Shown piece after piece: positions 46,870-55,076 of a DNA stretch of 64,000 nt. The position numbers and the translations under genes were made by a program. Origin of the DNA: Martinezella tropici (GTDB lineage: Bacteria; Pseudomonadota; Alphaproteobacteria; Rhizobiales; Rhizobiaceae). The stretch spans positions 1 to 64,000 of the forward strand of contig NZ_QMKK01000037.1 of assembly GCF_003287875.1 (NCBI RefSeq), read 5' to 3'. Every line of letters starts with the position of its first letter. Position 1 is the first letter of the stretch. A model generated the notes under the pieces. The model searched no databases, was not told the DNA's origin, and saw nothing but the letters and a program-made list of their open reading frames with translations.

Positions 46870-47286
46870 CTAACAGGCAAGGGTCTTAACGTGACCGGCC
46901 GCTCCATAAGCGAGAATAGCGCGATCACGTGTGATTATCGTGAGATCGTGCTCGCGTGCGGTAGCGATGATAATGCGATCCATTGGATCGTTGTGCAACG
47001 GCTCCGGAAGGTAGGATGCGGCGATCATGATGGCTGGGGTAGCCATCCGTACATGTATTGCGCTGGCCTTCACAAAGTCTTCGAACCACGCCAGCGCGTG
47101 CTTTGTGCTATGTATTCTGCCGCGCGATATTAGCATCCCGAGCTCCCATGCCGTCATCGCAGAGATGCAAAGCCGATCGCTGCCGGGCGCGATCTCGCTC
47201 ACCGCGTCGATCGCGGCTTGCGATATCGGCTTTTCATTTGCCAACCAGATTGCGGCGCAAGTATCGAGCAGAAAACCCTCATTCAT
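46870..47286 (-). CDS. vapC: PIN-domain toxin, VapC-like
   Basis: Predicted endoribonuclease toxin, 138 aa. PIN acidic residues appear in order: Asp8 (LLDTCAAIW), Glu48 (AWELGML), Asp100 and Asp103 (NDPMDRIIIATA) and Asp121 (TRDRAI). The ATG at 47286 lies inside the end of the antitoxin gene (8-bp overlap, ATGAATGA), the usual coupling that keeps toxin below antitoxin. It sits between aldehyde dehydrogenase and GS-like genes that otherwise form one run. Confidence 0.88.
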   Translation of the reverse strand: MNEGFLLDTCAAIWLANEKPISQAAIDAVSEIAPGSDRLCISAMTAWELGMLISRGRIHSTKHALAWFEDFVKASAIHVRMATPAIMIAASYLPEPLHNDPMDRIIIATAREHDLTIITRDRAILAYGAAGHVKTLAC

Positions 47287-47725
47287 TGTAGAGTTTATCG
47301 CTCCACTCGACATCTATCGGCGCGGTGAGATCGAGATCCGCCGCTATTGTCATCGTCCCTTTCATGCACCCGAAGATCGGATGAGGCTTTTGATTGCCAT
47401 TCGCAATCCCGCTCGCTTCCTTGTCCGGCAAGGGCATCTTCCCATACGTAAAGTCCGGTTGTTTCATTTCCTTAAACCCATACCGTGAAATGGCTCGATG
47501 AGCAGCGACATCCAGGATACTAACACCCAGGAACTGAGCGATGAGATCCTGCTCTTCGGCGCTCATCTTGCGCTCCCCTGCAAGCATCCGTGAAGCCGCG
47601 CTCTTATCCATATTCAAAAACCGACCCAGTCCGCTTATCGTCTCGCCTCTGCTTGCCAGCTTCTGATGAAACCAATCCGTATCGATCGAACTCTTCCGCA
47701 CCATAAACCGATCCCCATGTTGCAT
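47279..47725 (-). CDS. Xre-family antitoxin partner of the PIN toxin
   Basis: 148-residue protein with an N-terminal HTH (TISGLGRFLNMDKSAASRMLAGERKM, read as two helices SGLGRFLNMD and KSAASRMLAGE) and a C-terminal part rich in Pro/Lys that could wrap the toxin. Its position directly before a VapC gene and 8-bp overlap make it the antitoxin and autorepressor. VapC is more often paired with AbrB or RHH antitoxins, so an Xre partner is less common. ATG at 47704 with GGGGA before it is an alternative start to 47725. Confidence 0.8.
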   Translation of the reverse strand: MQHGDRFMVRKSSIDTDWFHQKLASRGETISGLGRFLNMDKSAASRMLAGERKMSAEEQDLIAQFLGVSILDVAAHRAISRYGFKEMKQPDFTYGKMPLPDKEASGIANGNQKPHPIFGCMKGTMTIAADLDLTAPIDVEWSDKLYNE

Positions 47726-47760
47726 GGTTGAAAGCTGCCATGAGGTTGTGATTTTGTCAA

Positions 47761-47785
47761 CGAATTATCTCAACGTTGCGAATTA
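47761..47785. promoter_or_regulatory. Possible antitoxin operator
   Basis: Two direct copies of CGAATTA (47761 and 47779, 18 bp apart) flank a perfect CAACGTTG palindrome (47771-47778), 36 bp before the antitoxin start. The second copy covers the GS-like gene's stop codon. Confidence 0.45.
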
Positions 47786-49150
47786 CGCTCTTTCGAATCC
47801 GCGCGCCACTTCCCAATCAGTGATGCGACGATCATACTCCTCCTGCTCCCATTCGGCAGCGCGGGTATAGTGGTCGATCACCTCGTCGCTGAAGGCTGCG
47901 CGCAGCATCTTCGAATTGGTCAGGGCCTCGGTTGCGCCGCGCAGGGTGCGCGGTATCTCACGAACCTCGCGCGCTCCATAGGCGTCGCCGACAAAGGGCG
48001 CCTCCAATTCGAGCTTGTTCTCGATGCCGTCAAGGCCGGCGGCAATCAGGGCAGCAAAAGCCAGATAGGGATTGAGGTCCGAGCCGCCAACCCGGCATTC
48101 GATACGGATGCTCTTGGTCTCGGCGCCGCACAGGCGATAGCCGGCGGTGCGATTGTCGGTGCTCCAGATCGCCTTGGTCGGCGCGAAAGTGCCGGCGACG
48201 AAGCGCTTGTAGGAATTGATATAGGGTGCAAGGAAATAGGTGATTTCGCTGGCATGGTTCAAAAGGCCGGCGACATAGTGCCTCATTAGCGGCGTCATGC
48301 CGTGTTCTTGTTCCTTGTCGAAGAACAGCGGGGTCTTGCCGTCGGCGCTCCACAGCGATTGATGAATATGCGACGAGCTGCCGGCCGCGCTGTAGTTCCA
48401 TTTCGCCAGGAAGGTAATGGCCTTGCCCTTCGACCAGGCGATTTCCTTGCAGCCGTTCTTGATAATGGCATGACGGTCGGCCATGGTCAGCGCGTCGGCG
48501 TAGCGGACGTTGATTTCCTCCTGGCCGGCGGATGCCTCGCCCTTGGAGTTTTCGACGGGAATCTCCGCACCCTGCAATCCCTTGCGGATCGCCCGCATCA
48601 CATCCTCTTCCTTCGTAGTCTGGAAGATGTGGTAATCCTCGTTGTAGCCACTGACGAGATTGAGGTTGCGATAGCCGGATTCACGGGCGCTGTCGTAGCT
48701 CTGATCGAACAGGAAGAATTCAAGCTCCGAAGCCATGTAGGCCTTCATGCCCATCGCCTCGAGGCGCTTGATCTGCTTCTTAAGGATCGCACGCGGCGAA
48801 TGCGCGACCTCCTCATGCGTATGATGGTCGAGCACATCGCAGAGCACCAGCGCCGTGCCCTCCAGCCAGGGTATGCGGCGCAACGTGGCAAGATCCGGCT
48901 TCATGGTATAGTCGCCGTAGCCCTTCTCCCAGCTCGTCGACTTGTAGCCGGAGACGGTCTCCATCTCGATATCGGTCGCCTGCAGATAATTGCAGCTATG
49001 CGTTTCCTTCCAGGCACTTTCGATGAAGAATTCCGCCTGGAAGCGTTTGCCCATCAACCGGCCCTGCATGTCGACCTGGCATGCCAGAACCGTATCGATG
49101 CGCCCTTCGGCCACATCTCGCTTGAGGTCGTCGAACGTATAGCTGCTCAT
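47783..49150 (-). CDS. Glutamine synthetase-like gamma-glutamyl-amine ligase
   Basis: Member of the GlnA/PuuA superfamily, 455 aa from the ATG at 49150. ATP/glutamate-site motifs are present (SELEFFLFDQ, ASAGQEEINVRY, SSSHIHQSLW, NSYKRFVAG, ETKSIRIECR). The ammonium-pocket Glu of true GS (Glu327 in PGYEAP) is replaced: here the loop reads AGTFAP (about 319-324). That points to joining glutamate to an organic amine instead of ammonia, as PuuA (putrescine), IpuC (isopropylamine) or GlnA4 (ethanolamine) do. With alcohol and aldehyde dehydrogenases nearby an amino alcohol is the best guess. Confidence 0.88.
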   Translation of the reverse strand: MSSYTFDDLKRDVAEGRIDTVLACQVDMQGRLMGKRFQAEFFIESAWKETHSCNYLQATDIEMETVSGYKSTSWEKGYGDYTMKPDLATLRRIPWLEGTALVLCDVLDHHTHEEVAHSPRAILKKQIKRLEAMGMKAYMASELEFFLFDQSYDSARESGYRNLNLVSGYNEDYHIFQTTKEEDVMRAIRKGLQGAEIPVENSKGEASAGQEEINVRYADALTMADRHAIIKNGCKEIAWSKGKAITFLAKWNYSAAGSSSHIHQSLWSADGKTPLFFDKEQEHGMTPLMRHYVAGLLNHASEITYFLAPYINSYKRFVAGTFAPTKAIWSTDNRTAGYRLCGAETKSIRIECRVGGSDLNPYLAFAALIAAGLDGIENKLELEAPFVGDAYGAREVREIPRTLRGATEALTNSKMLRAAFSDEVIDHYTRAAEWEQEEYDRRITDWEVARGFERA

Positions 49151-49251
49151 GATTTGGTCCGCCTGAACAATGAATTGAAACACCGGTCTGTCGAACAATG
49201 CCGCCGCTCGGAGGATGATCCGCGCTCCGCAGCCCTGTCGCTACCGTGAAA

Positions 49252-49273
49252 GGGGTCGCAGGTCTGCGACCCC
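49252..49273 (-). terminator. Hairpin between permease and GS-like gene
   Basis: Perfect 9-bp stem ggggtcgca / tgcgacccc with a 4-base loop, 26 bases after the permease stop; only three T follow in the gene direction. More likely an mRNA stabiliser or attenuator than a strong terminator. Confidence 0.45.
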
Positions 49274-49298
49274 AGTGGTTGGAGAGATGTGCCCGCGC

Positions 49299-50870
49299 TC
49301 AGTTTTCGCCGACGGCGGCTTCCGCTGCCGCGATCTCGGCCTTGCGCTTGGCAATCGCATCGCCGATCGGCGGGCCTTTGAAGCGACGGCGCTCGAAGCC
49401 GAACCAGACGATGGCCGTCAGAACCAGGAAGCCGACGGTGATGATGCCGGCCCAGTCGTTCGGCGGCTGAATGCCGAGAATGAAGATGATGATCATCGCG
49501 ATGATCGTCAGCACGGCAAACAGCTTGAACAGCCCTTCCCCGAGGTTCCAAGGGCCCATCTTGTCCCACTTCGCCGTACCCCATGCGAAAAGACCGAGTG
49601 TGATCGGGATCGCGAAGGAGAAGAACAGGAAGATGACGGTGCACGAGACGACGATAGTGTAAACCGGCGTATCGCCGATCGATACCAGCGACGAACCCCA
49701 GACGAAGAGGACGGAAAGGATCGAGCCGGTCCAGATCGCCGAAACCGGCGTGCGGTATTTCGGGCTGACGCGAGACAGGGCCTTGGATCCCGGCAGACCG
49801 CCGTCACGCGAGAAGGCGAAGATCATGCGCGAAACCGAGGTGACCGTCGCAAGACCACATAGCCACTGGCTGATGAAGATCAGCAGATAGAGAATGTCCT
49901 TCACGATGGGATTGACCTGCGCGTCCATTGCCCAGAAGAACACATTCCAGCCCTGCTTGGCGGCATCGTCCATATTCGGCAGCATCAGCACGAACGAGCA
50001 CAGCATGATGTAGCCGAAAAGCGCCGACCAGAGAACCGAAGACACCATACCCCGCGGAACGGAATGGGCGGCTTTCACCGTTTCTTCCGAGGTGTGAGCC
50101 GAGGCGTCATAACCGGTGATCGTGTAGATCGGCAGCAGAAGGCCGAGCGCGAAAACCCAGAAGGTCGAAACCTGCGGCCAGACCGGCGCGCCGGTTGCCG
50201 AACCGTCGGCAGCAATCGTCGCCAGACCGGAATAGTTGGTGAAGGTGAAAAGCCGTGCAAGATCATAGGACGGCGCCGCGATCAGGCAAACGGCCGCCAG
50301 AAGGATCGAGGTTGCGAAGATCAGATAGCCGGAAAAGTCCGTGAGCTTCGCGGTCAGACCGATACCCATATGGTTGACGAGCGCCTGCAGGCCGGTAATG
50401 ACCACCAGGAACAGGATGCGCACCAACGTGGTGTCGGTCATGCCGAAATAGCCGCCGAAAGCCCCCACGAAGAAATAGTAGGTACCGACATTGATGGCGC
50501 CGAGCACGGTGACGAGGCCGAGCAGGTTGAACCAGGCGGTCAACCAACCGGTGAAGCGGTTGCCGAGGATCGAACCCCAGTGATAAAGGCCGCCCGCCGT
50601 CGGATATGCCGAGCTGATCTGCGCCATCGCCACGGCAAAAACCAGCGATATGAAGCAGCCAACTGGCCAGCCGATGCCGATAGCGGCACCGCCGGCACCC
50701 GATGTCGCCTGGGCGAGCGAATTGATGCCGCCCGAAAGAATGCAAATGATCGAGAAGGATACGGCGAAATTCGAGAATGAACTCATGCGCCGTTCCAGCT
50801 CCTGGGCGTAGCCCATGGAGTGCAGGATCTGGACATCCTGCTTCTTGTCTAACTCCGAATAATCAGACAT
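49299..50870 (-). CDS. APC family amino acid/amine permease
   Basis: Twelve-helix importer of the amino acid-polyamine-organocation family, 523 aa. The start shows the family pattern (ELERRMSSFSNFAVSFSIICILSGG) and PVGCFISLVFAVAMAQISSAYPTAGG can be seen in its parts GWPVGCF and SAYPTAGGLYHWGS. ATG at 50870 has GGGGGA upstream. Expected to bring in the amine that the GS-like ligase uses. It heads the catabolic genes, with the N-formylglutamate amidohydrolase-like gene 119 bp upstream. Confidence 0.92.
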   Translation of the reverse strand: MSDYSELDKKQDVQILHSMGYAQELERRMSSFSNFAVSFSIICILSGGINSLAQATSGAGGAAIGIGWPVGCFISLVFAVAMAQISSAYPTAGGLYHWGSILGNRFTGWLTAWFNLLGLVTVLGAINVGTYYFFVGAFGGYFGMTDTTLVRILFLVVITGLQALVNHMGIGLTAKLTDFSGYLIFATSILLAAVCLIAAPSYDLARLFTFTNYSGLATIAADGSATGAPVWPQVSTFWVFALGLLLPIYTITGYDASAHTSEETVKAAHSVPRGMVSSVLWSALFGYIMLCSFVLMLPNMDDAAKQGWNVFFWAMDAQVNPIVKDILYLLIFISQWLCGLATVTSVSRMIFAFSRDGGLPGSKALSRVSPKYRTPVSAIWTGSILSVLFVWGSSLVSIGDTPVYTIVVSCTVIFLFFSFAIPITLGLFAWGTAKWDKMGPWNLGEGLFKLFAVLTIIAMIIIFILGIQPPNDWAGIITVGFLVLTAIVWFGFERRRFKGPPIGDAIAKRKAEIAAAEAAVGEN

Positions 50871-50989
50871 GCCATTCCCCCTAAAGCCCGGTCGTCCGCG
50901 GGATTGCGGAAAACCATATGTCACATGAGCCGCTGGCTCTTGCCATGCGGCCCGATCGCAGTTGAACTGCTCCCCGGGGTCTTTTTCTT

Positions 50990-51763
50990 TTATGCTTGGG
51001 CTTCCAGACTGCTCTGGATAAGCCCTGTCAGATAATCGGCCACGACCCCTTGGCCGACGTCATCTTGAATGAGGTCGTTGCGGACCTCGATCATTACATT
51101 ATGCAGGCTATTGGCGATCCCATGCAGCTTCAGCGTATGGGTAACGCCGTCCTCAGGCCCGTAAGGCTGGTTGCGCTCGGTCCGATAGAGCAGCGCTTCA
51201 GCCGCTGCCTCCAGCATGCGATCGGCCAGCCAACGGTCCTCGTCATGCAGAATGCCGAGCTCCACCGCCCGAGGCTTGCCATTATAGACCGGCGTGAAGC
51301 TGTGGACTGTCACGATCACGGTTTTTTGTCCGCGCGCGGCCCTTTCTTTCAACAGGGTTCTGATCCTGTCATGAAACGGTATGTAGAGGCCTTGGGTGCG
51401 CGCCTGCCTGTCTGCCTCGGCCAGATGCTGATTGCCGGGAATCGTGTATATTTCACTCGTTTCCGGCATGGCGCCGGCACTTTCCGGCGGCCGATTGCAA
51501 TCGTAGATTAGGCGGGAGAAACGCTGAAAAACCAGGGTCGCATTCAAGCTGGCGGACATTTTTCTTGCAACCGCCAGTGCGCCCGGATCCCAGGCAATAT
51601 GACTGGAAAGCGCCTCGGCGGAAAGCCCGAGATCTCCGAACTGTTCCGGCAAGGCGCGGGAAGCGTGCTCGCAGACGAGCAGAACCGCGCTGCTCCCATC
51701 CGGCCTCTCGACCGCGACGCAATCGCCATCCGCCTTCGTCAGAATGCCTTGCTGCGCAAGCAT
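50990..51763 (-). CDS. N-formylglutamate amidohydrolase family protein
   Basis: Zinc-dependent amidohydrolase fold (FGase) of 257 aa. Motifs: VCEHASRALP (metal/active Glu-His), YDCNRPPES, and VTVHSFTPVYNG. True FGases release formate from N-formylglutamate in histidine breakdown, but no hut genes are here. In this neighbourhood it may cleave a gamma-glutamyl or N-acyl product to free glutamate. It is the first minus-strand gene, divergent from the RpiR regulator. Confidence 0.85.
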   Translation of the reverse strand: MLAQQGILTKADGDCVAVERPDGSSAVLLVCEHASRALPEQFGDLGLSAEALSSHIAWDPGALAVARKMSASLNATLVFQRFSRLIYDCNRPPESAGAMPETSEIYTIPGNQHLAEADRQARTQGLYIPFHDRIRTLLKERAARGQKTVIVTVHSFTPVYNGKPRAVELGILHDEDRWLADRMLEAAAEALLYRTERNQPYGPEDGVTHTLKLHGIANSLHNVMIEVRNDLIQDDVGQGVVADYLTGLIQSSLEAQA

Positions 51764-51804
51764 CGGAGACGCCCCATTACCGATTAATGAAATCTTTATA
51801 AGAA

Positions 51805-51897
51805 AAGAATTCTTCAGGTTTTCGCCGCTGTCAATCGAAAACTGAAATTATTTCTTCATTTGTGACATTGACTCGAAATATGACAGCGTTGTTATAT
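51805..51897. promoter_or_regulatory. Divergent control region with rpiR promoter and small palindromes
   Basis: AAGAATTCTT (51805-51814) and GAAAT-T-ATTTC (51844-51854) are perfect inverted repeats. A sigma-70-like promoter for the regulator follows: TTGACT (51868) and TTATAT (51892) with an 18-bp spacer. The start near 51904 supports the GTG at 51945 as translation start. RpiR proteins commonly bind such AT-rich repeats. Confidence 0.5.
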
Positions 51898-51944
51898 CCT
51901 TGCAGGAAAGCGGCATAAGACCGTTTCCGGGGAGCAAAAATCGA

Positions 51945-52817
51945 GTGAACACTGCGTCGAAGACAGTTTCTGACGTGATCAACGCGCGCTTCGAGACGCT
52001 GACGCGCGCCGAAAAGCAGCTCGCCAAAAGCCTGCTCGACAACTATCCCGTTTCTGGGCTTGGCAGCATTACGACGGTTGCCGAAAATGCGCGCGTTTCG
52101 ACGCCAACGGTCGCGCGCATGGTGCAGAAACTCGGCTACAAGGGCTACCCGGACTTCCAGGCCCATCTTCATCAGGAGGTGGAAGCGACCATCTCCAACC
52201 CATTGACGAAGCATGATCGCTGGGCATCGAATGCGCCGGGCACGCATATCCTCAATCGCTTTGCCGATGCCATCATGAGCAATCTTCGCCAGACGCTTTC
52301 GGATATCGATGCAGCGACATTCGACGGCGTCGCCACCCTGCTGTCCGAAAGAAAGCGTGGGCTCTATTTCGTTGGCGGGCGCATCACGGGTGCGCTTGCC
52401 GAATATTTCTTCACTCACATGCAGGTCATTCGCCCCAATACGACGCTGCTCTCCTCCAATTCCAGCACCTGGCCGCAATATGTCCTGAATATGAATCCGG
52501 GCGACTTGCTCGTGATCTTCGACATCAGGCGCTACGAACAGGAAATGGTCAATCTGGCCGCGGCCGCCCGCCGGCGTGGCGCCGAAATCATCGTCTTCAC
52601 CGACCAATGGGCAACACCTGCCGCCAAACATGCACGACACACGTTTCGCGTGCAGATCGAGGCCCCTTCCGCCTGGGATTCATCGGTCGTTACTCTCTTC
52701 ATCGTCGAGGCCCTGATCGAGGCTGTTCAAAGCTCGACATGGGACGAGACGAGCGAGCGCATGAAAACGCTCGAAGGCCTTTTTGAACAAACAAAGTTGT
52801 TTCGCAAGCTGAGCTGA
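51945..52817 (+). CDS. MurR/RpiR family transcriptional regulator
   Basis: N-terminal RpiR HTH (about 1-80; LTRAEKQLAKSLLDNYP and VSTPTVARMVQKLGYKGYPDF) and C-terminal SIS domain (about 120-270; GLYFVGGRITGALAEYFF, DLLVIFDIRRYEQEM) that would bind a phosphosugar or other effector. The GTG at 51945 (290 aa) has GGGGAG upstream. It stands between the amine genes (minus) and the ABC importer (plus), so it may control both sides. Confidence 0.9.
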   Translation: MNTASKTVSDVINARFETLTRAEKQLAKSLLDNYPVSGLGSITTVAENARVSTPTVARMVQKLGYKGYPDFQAHLHQEVEATISNPLTKHDRWASNAPGTHILNRFADAIMSNLRQTLSDIDAATFDGVATLLSERKRGLYFVGGRITGALAEYFFTHMQVIRPNTTLLSSNSSTWPQYVLNMNPGDLLVIFDIRRYEQEMVNLAAAARRRGAEIIVFTDQWATPAAKHARHTFRVQIEAPSAWDSSVVTLFIVEALIEAVQSSTWDETSERMKTLEGLFEQTKLFRKLS

Positions 52818-53006
52818 GAGGGAAACGAAAGCATAAAATAACATCTCGCGAAACGATGTGAAATGCAGCGACTGTCATACTTGTTGATTAGAAGCAAAAA
52901 TGTCTTCGTTATTAGCAAACGCAACGCTTTGAAACCGTCACACAACCTTCATGTTACGTCATTAACAGCAACGCCAGACACTGAAAACCCAGAAGGAGGA
53001 AATGCA

Positions 53007-54110
53007 GTGACCTCGAAAATTCATCGTCTTCTGACCATCTCTACCGCAATGCTCGTCGCTTCGACGGCTATCGCGGCCGCGGAGCCGAGCGCCGATCTCA
53101 TCGCCGCTGCCAAGAAGGAAGGCACGCTGACCACGATCGCCCTACCCCACAACTGGTGCGGTTATGGCGATCTCATTGCTGCGTTCAAGGCAAAGTACGG
53201 CATTGAAGTCAACGAACTGAATCCGGATGCCGGTTCGGGCGATGAAGTCGAAGCAATCCGCGCCAACAAGGGCAACACCGGCCCGCAGGCTCCGGACGTG
53301 ATCGACGTCGGTCTCTCCTTCGGCCCGACTGCCAAGAAGGAAGGCCTGCTGCAGCCTTACAAGGTCTCCACCTGGGATTCCATTCCGGACAGCGCCAAGG
53401 ATTCCGAAGGCTATTGGTACGGCGACTATTACGGCGTTCTCTCCTTTGTCACCAACAAGGACGTCGTAAAGAACCCTCCGAAAGACTGGGCCGACCTGCA
53501 GAAGTCGGAATACGCAAACACCGTTTCGCTCGCCGGCGACCCGCGCACCTCGAACCAGGCCGTCCAGGCCGTCTACGCCGCCGGCCTGGCTGCCGGTGAA
53601 AAGGATGCCACCAAGATCGGCGCTGCCGGTCTCGACTACTTCGCGAAGCTCAACAAGGCCGGCAACTTCGTTCCGGTCATCGGCAAGTCCGCTTCGCTCG
53701 CACAGGGCGCAACCCCGATCGTCATCGCATGGGACTACAATGGTCTCTCCTGGCGCGACAGCCTGAACGGCAACCCGCCGGTTGACGTCACCGTTCCGGC
53801 TTCGGGCGTTATCGCCGGCGTCTACGTCCAGGCGATCTCGGCTTTCGCTCCGCATCCGAATGCTGCCAAGCTCTGGATGGAGTTCCTCTATTCCGACGAA
53901 GGCCAGATCGGCTGGCTGAAGGGCTATTGCCACCCGATCCGCTTCAACGACCTGGCGAAGAACAAGAAGGTCCCGCAGGAACTTCTCGACAAGCTGCCGC
54001 CGGCTGCCGCTTACGAAAAGGCCGTCTTCCCGACGCTCGACGAACAGGCTGCCGGCAAGACCGCCATCACCACGAAGTGGGACTCTGTCGTCGGTTCGAA
54101 CGTGCAGTAA
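53007..54110 (+). CDS. ABC transporter periplasmic substrate-binding protein
   Basis: Extracellular solute-binding protein (family 1, spermidine/putrescine-iron-phosphonate type), 367 aa. The GTG at 53007 has AAGGAGGA upstream. Signal peptide about 1-24 (LLTISTAMLVASTAIAAA). Mature motifs: LIAAAKKEGTLTT, PDVIDVGLSFGP and IVIAWDYNGLSW. The ligand is not clear; linkage to the amine cluster suggests a small nitrogen compound. A hairpin after the gene may keep its expression above that of the permeases. Confidence 0.9.
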   Translation: MTSKIHRLLTISTAMLVASTAIAAAEPSADLIAAAKKEGTLTTIALPHNWCGYGDLIAAFKAKYGIEVNELNPDAGSGDEVEAIRANKGNTGPQAPDVIDVGLSFGPTAKKEGLLQPYKVSTWDSIPDSAKDSEGYWYGDYYGVLSFVTNKDVVKNPPKDWADLQKSEYANTVSLAGDPRTSNQAVQAVYAAGLAAGEKDATKIGAAGLDYFAKLNKAGNFVPVIGKSASLAQGATPIVIAWDYNGLSWRDSLNGNPPVDVTVPASGVIAGVYVQAISAFAPHPNAAKLWMEFLYSDEGQIGWLKGYCHPIRFNDLAKNKKVPQELLDKLPPAAAYEKAVFPTLDEQAAGKTAITTKWDSVVGSNVQ

Positions 54111-54124
54111 TTTGATCTGACATG

Positions 54125-54152
54125 ACCTCCCCGCTTCGGCGGGGAGGTTTTC
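54125..54152 (+). terminator. UUCG hairpin between binding protein and permease genes
   Basis: Perfect 10-bp stem acctccccgc / gcggggaggt capped by ttcg, then tttt. Within an operon this gives partial termination or mRNA protection, raising binding protein over permease levels. Confidence 0.85.
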
Positions 54153-54182
54153 CGTTTTTTGACGCCGCGGATTGGGCCAATC

Positions 54183-55076
54183 ATGAGCACCGTGACAACA
54201 TCAACGATGAGCACCACTCCCTTGATCAACAAACGCGTGGTCGTCGACTGGCTGGGCATCGCGCCCTTCCTGATCTTCGCGCTGCTGTTTCTGATTTTGC
54301 CGACGATCTACCTGATTGCCGGCGCGTTTCTGACGCCTGACGGCAGTCTGACACTGAAGAACATCGGCGATCTGTTCACAAAGTCCATCATGGACTCCTA
54401 TTGGATCAGCATCAAAGTGTCGGTCACTTCGGCGCTCGGCGGCGCGCTGATCGGCTTTTATCTGGCTTGGGCCTTGGTCATGGGCGGGCTTCCGGCCTGG
54501 GTGCGCAATGTCTTCCTTACATTCTCCGGCGTCGCTTCCAATTTCGCCGGCGTGCCGCTGGCGTTCGCCTTCATCGCCACGATCGGCCGCCTGGGCCTTG
54601 TCACCGTGTTGATGAGAGACTGGCTTGGCTTCAATCTCTACGCCACCGGCTTCAATCTCTACAGCTTCATCGGCTTGACCGTCACCTACATGTATTTCCA
54701 GATTCCGCTGATGGTGCTGATTATTACGCCCGCACTCGATGGCATGAAGAAGGAATGGCGTGAGGCCGCGTCAATTCTCGGGGCGACAAACAGACAATAT
54801 TGGCTGATGGTGGCGCTGCCCATCCTCTGGCCGAGCCTGCTCGGCACGACGCTGCTGCTGTTCGCCAATGCCTTCGGCGCCATCGCAACGGCCATTGCGC
54901 TGACGGGCAGCTCGCTCAACATCATCCCGATCCAGCTCTATGCCCAGATCCGCGGCGATGTGCTGCACAACGCCAATCTCGGCTATGCCATGGCCCTTGG
55001 CATGATCGTCATAACAGGCATTTCCAACGTCATCTACATCATCATGCGTATACGCGCGGAACGGTGGCAGAAATGA
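54183..55076 (+). CDS. ABC transporter permease 1
   Basis: Inner-membrane channel subunit, about 297 aa with six hydrophobic segments after a polar Thr/Ser-rich head. The EAA loop is visible as KEWREAASILGATNRQYW followed by PILWPSL. ATG at 54183 or 54207 may start it. It overlaps permease 2 by 4 bp (ATGA), indicating a heterodimeric channel. Confidence 0.92.
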   Translation: MSTVTTSTMSTTPLINKRVVVDWLGIAPFLIFALLFLILPTIYLIAGAFLTPDGSLTLKNIGDLFTKSIMDSYWISIKVSVTSALGGALIGFYLAWALVMGGLPAWVRNVFLTFSGVASNFAGVPLAFAFIATIGRLGLVTVLMRDWLGFNLYATGFNLYSFIGLTVTYMYFQIPLMVLIITPALDGMKKEWREAASILGATNRQYWLMVALPILWPSLLGTTLLLFANAFGAIATAIALTGSSLNIIPIQLYAQIRGDVLHNANLGYAMALGMIVITGISNVIYIIMRIRAERWQK

